From Lachnospiraceae bacterium (GTDB lineage Bacteria > Bacillota > Clostridia > Lachnospirales > Lachnospiraceae), in NCBI GenBank assembly GCA_014804565.1, contig JAAUZN010000069.1, positions 161,345 through 167,938 on the forward strand: a stretch of DNA of 6,594 nucleotides, read 5' to 3'. Positions 5,680 through 6,594 of this stretch are shown here, in pieces; position 1 is the first letter of the stretch, and the number at the start of each line of letters is the position of its first letter. The position numbers were made by a program, and so were the translations under genes. Under the pieces are notes generated by a model. It did no database searches. It was not told where the DNA came from and saw nothing but the letters and a program-made list of their open reading frames with translations.

Positions 5680-6453
5680 TTATTCCGCAGTTGCTTCCTC
5701 TGTGTACTTCACTGCCAGCTCATTGATCGTGCCGTCAGAGAGCATCTTCTCGACAGAAGCGTTGATCTTATCAAGCAGCTCCGTGTTGCCTTTCTGGACT
5801 GCGATAGCGTACTCCTCAGACTCAAATGCGGAGGCATCCTCCACAATCTTTAAGCCCTCGTTGTCGCCCACATACTTCTGTGCCGTAGCGGAGTCGATCA
5901 CAACCACATCACACTTGCCGTTCACCAGCTCCAGCACAGCCTCCGTGCCCTTCTTGAAAGCCTCATAGGAATAGCCCATCTCCTGCACGCACACCTCGCC
6001 GGTATAGCCCTGCACCACGCAGATCTTCTTATCCGCCATATCTGTCGCCTTGGTGATATCGGAATCCTCCCTCACGATCATAACCTGCGTTGCGGTATAG
6101 TAGGTCGTGGAGAAATCCACTGTCTCTCTTCTCTCATCGGTAGCTGTCATACCCGCGATGACCGCATCGATCTGCCCGTTCTGAAGCGCTACCAGAAGAG
6201 AGTCAAACTCCATACTCTCCATAGCAACGGTCATACCATTCTCCTCAGCGATCTGCTTTGCGATCGCCATGTCGATACCGTCAAACTCGCCGATCACACC
6301 GTTTGATGTGATGAACTCAAAGGGCGGGAACTCGGGATTCGTACCGAAGGTAAGTGTATCTCCCTTCTTAGAACCACCGCCACAGGCTGTCAGCACGCCC
6401 GCCAGCATAATCATGGCAAGCGCCAGTGTCAAAACTTTTGTTGCTTTTTTCAT
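5680..6453 (-). CDS. Polar amino acid ABC transporter solute-binding lipoprotein (normal domain order)
   Basis: This is an extracellular ligand-binding lipoprotein of the SBP_bac_3 family, 257 residues, normal length. The signal peptide is followed by lipobox LTAC with Cys24. Lobe I comes first: TLTFGTNPEFPPFEF at 33-47, FDGIDMAIAKQIAEENG at 57-73, QIDAVIAGMTATDERRETVD at 94-113. R108 is the conserved arginine that binds the alpha-carboxylate. Lobe II follows with CVVQGYTGEVC (145-155) and CDVVVIDSATA (181-191), where D187 is the expected amino-group ligand. The C-terminal part carries EEYAIAVQKGNTELLDKINA (213-232). The start at 6453 has GAGGAGG eight bases upstream; an in-frame ATG at 6564 would run through the leader hairpins. 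No permease or ATPase follows: the gene ends at a strong terminator, so it is an orphan here and may use a transporter encoded elsewhere. Confidence 0.95.
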   Translation of the reverse strand: MKKATKVLTLALAMIMLAGVLTACGGGSKKGDTLTFGTNPEFPPFEFITSNGVIGEFDGIDMAIAKQIAEENGMTVAMESMEFDSLLVALQNGQIDAVIAGMTATDERRETVDFSTTYYTATQVMIVREDSDITKATDMADKKICVVQGYTGEVCVQEMGYSYEAFKKGTEAVLELVNGKCDVVVIDSATAQKYVGDNEGLKIVEDASAFESEEYAIAVQKGNTELLDKINASVEKMLSDGTINELAVKYTEEATAE

Positions 6454-6482
6454 AATCTTTTCCTCCTCTATAATATCCTTGT

Positions 6483-6538
6483 ATAGACTCGCAAACCCGC
6501 GCTTTCGCGCTTCCTGTCCGATTACATCGGACGTTTGC
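6483..6538 (-). repeat. Three-way-junction inverted repeat in the leader of the binding-protein gene
   Basis: A closing stem GCAAAC/GTTTGC (6491-6496 and 6533-6538) encloses two hairpins. One is GCGC-GAAA-GCGC as read on the minus strand (6499-6510), with a GNRA-type tetraloop. The other is a perfect 7-bp stem GTCCGAT/ATCGGAC (6516-6532) with a three-base loop. It lies 38 to 85 bases upstream of the start codon. It does not match a riboswitch class that I recognise and may be an intergenic palindromic repeat. Confidence 0.6.
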
Positions 6539-6554
6539 TCGTTATTATGCCGCA
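6537..6554 (-). repeat. Intergenic repeat motif TGCGGCATAmTAAyGwGC, copy 2
   Basis: This is the partner of the copy at 3502-3519, identical at 15 of 18 positions. It directly precedes, on the minus strand, the three-way-junction structure at 6491-6538. Confidence 0.5.
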
Positions 6555-6556
6555 CC

Positions 6557-6591
6557 AAAAACAAATGTCTGCTTCGCAGCCGCTTGTTTTT
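6557..6591. repeat. Hairpin with outer AAAAACAA/TTGTTTTT stem
   Basis: An 8-bp AT-rich outer stem (6557-6564 and 6584-6591) encloses a short hairpin CTGC/GCAG (6569-6579). On the plus strand it ends in T-rich sequence and on the minus strand in TTTGTTTTT, so it could act as a bidirectional terminator for genes beyond the right edge, or be the next part of the palindromic repeat. Confidence 0.5.
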
Positions 6592-6594
6592 GTT

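Noticed and set aside
6454..6594. Known riboswitch or T-box leader
   Set aside because: Hairpins are present but there is no T-box sequence, no lysine- or glycine-riboswitch core that I can recognise, and no terminator/antiterminator pair before the gene.

Overview
The window looks like chromosomal DNA of an anaerobic gut-type Firmicute, most likely a clostridium of the Lachnospiraceae kind. The pointers are strong GGAGG-type ribosome binding sites, Gram-positive lipoprotein signals (LTGC, LTAC), a membrane-anchored GH25 muramidase, a zinc-ribbon membrane protein and small palindromic intergenic repeats. All seven genes lie on the minus strand, so transcription runs from high to low coordinates. 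The family-level assignment is inference.

In transcription order: a lipoprotein of the polar amino acid-binding family (5680-6453) sits behind a structured leader (6483-6594) and ends at a strong terminator. A GH25 muramidase (4886-5626) starts only 12 bases after that terminator. A SstT-type sodium:serine/threonine symporter (3541-4767) has its own likely promoter. A small DUF2383-like ferritin-type helical protein (2991-3422) follows, then a zinc-ribbon/transmembrane protein with a C-terminal domain resembling BECR-type RNase folds (2022-2930). A 152-bp cloverleaf-like inverted-repeat element (1859-2010) separates these from an amino acid ABC transporter operon: solute-binding lipoprotein (1007-1789), permease (325-981), and an ATPase that runs off the left edge (1-311).

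The most unusual item is the solute-binding protein at 1007-1789. Its two halves are in the reverse of the normal order: the signal peptide is followed directly by lobe II and the C-terminal helices, and only then by the family's normal N-terminal lobe I. The frame is open throughout and there is a lipobox and a good ribosome binding site, so this reads as a natural circular permutation and not as a broken gene. The second binding protein in the window (5680-6453) has the normal order and serves as an internal comparison.

The common theme is uptake of small amino acids: one complete ABC operon start, one orphan binding protein and one secondary symporter. A 21-bp motif is shared between the promoter regions of the permuted binding protein and sstT, which may point to common control. 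No CRISPR array, tRNA, rRNA or transposase gene was seen. No gene-free stretch exceeds 300 bases; the largest (1790-2021) holds a promoter and the cloverleaf element.
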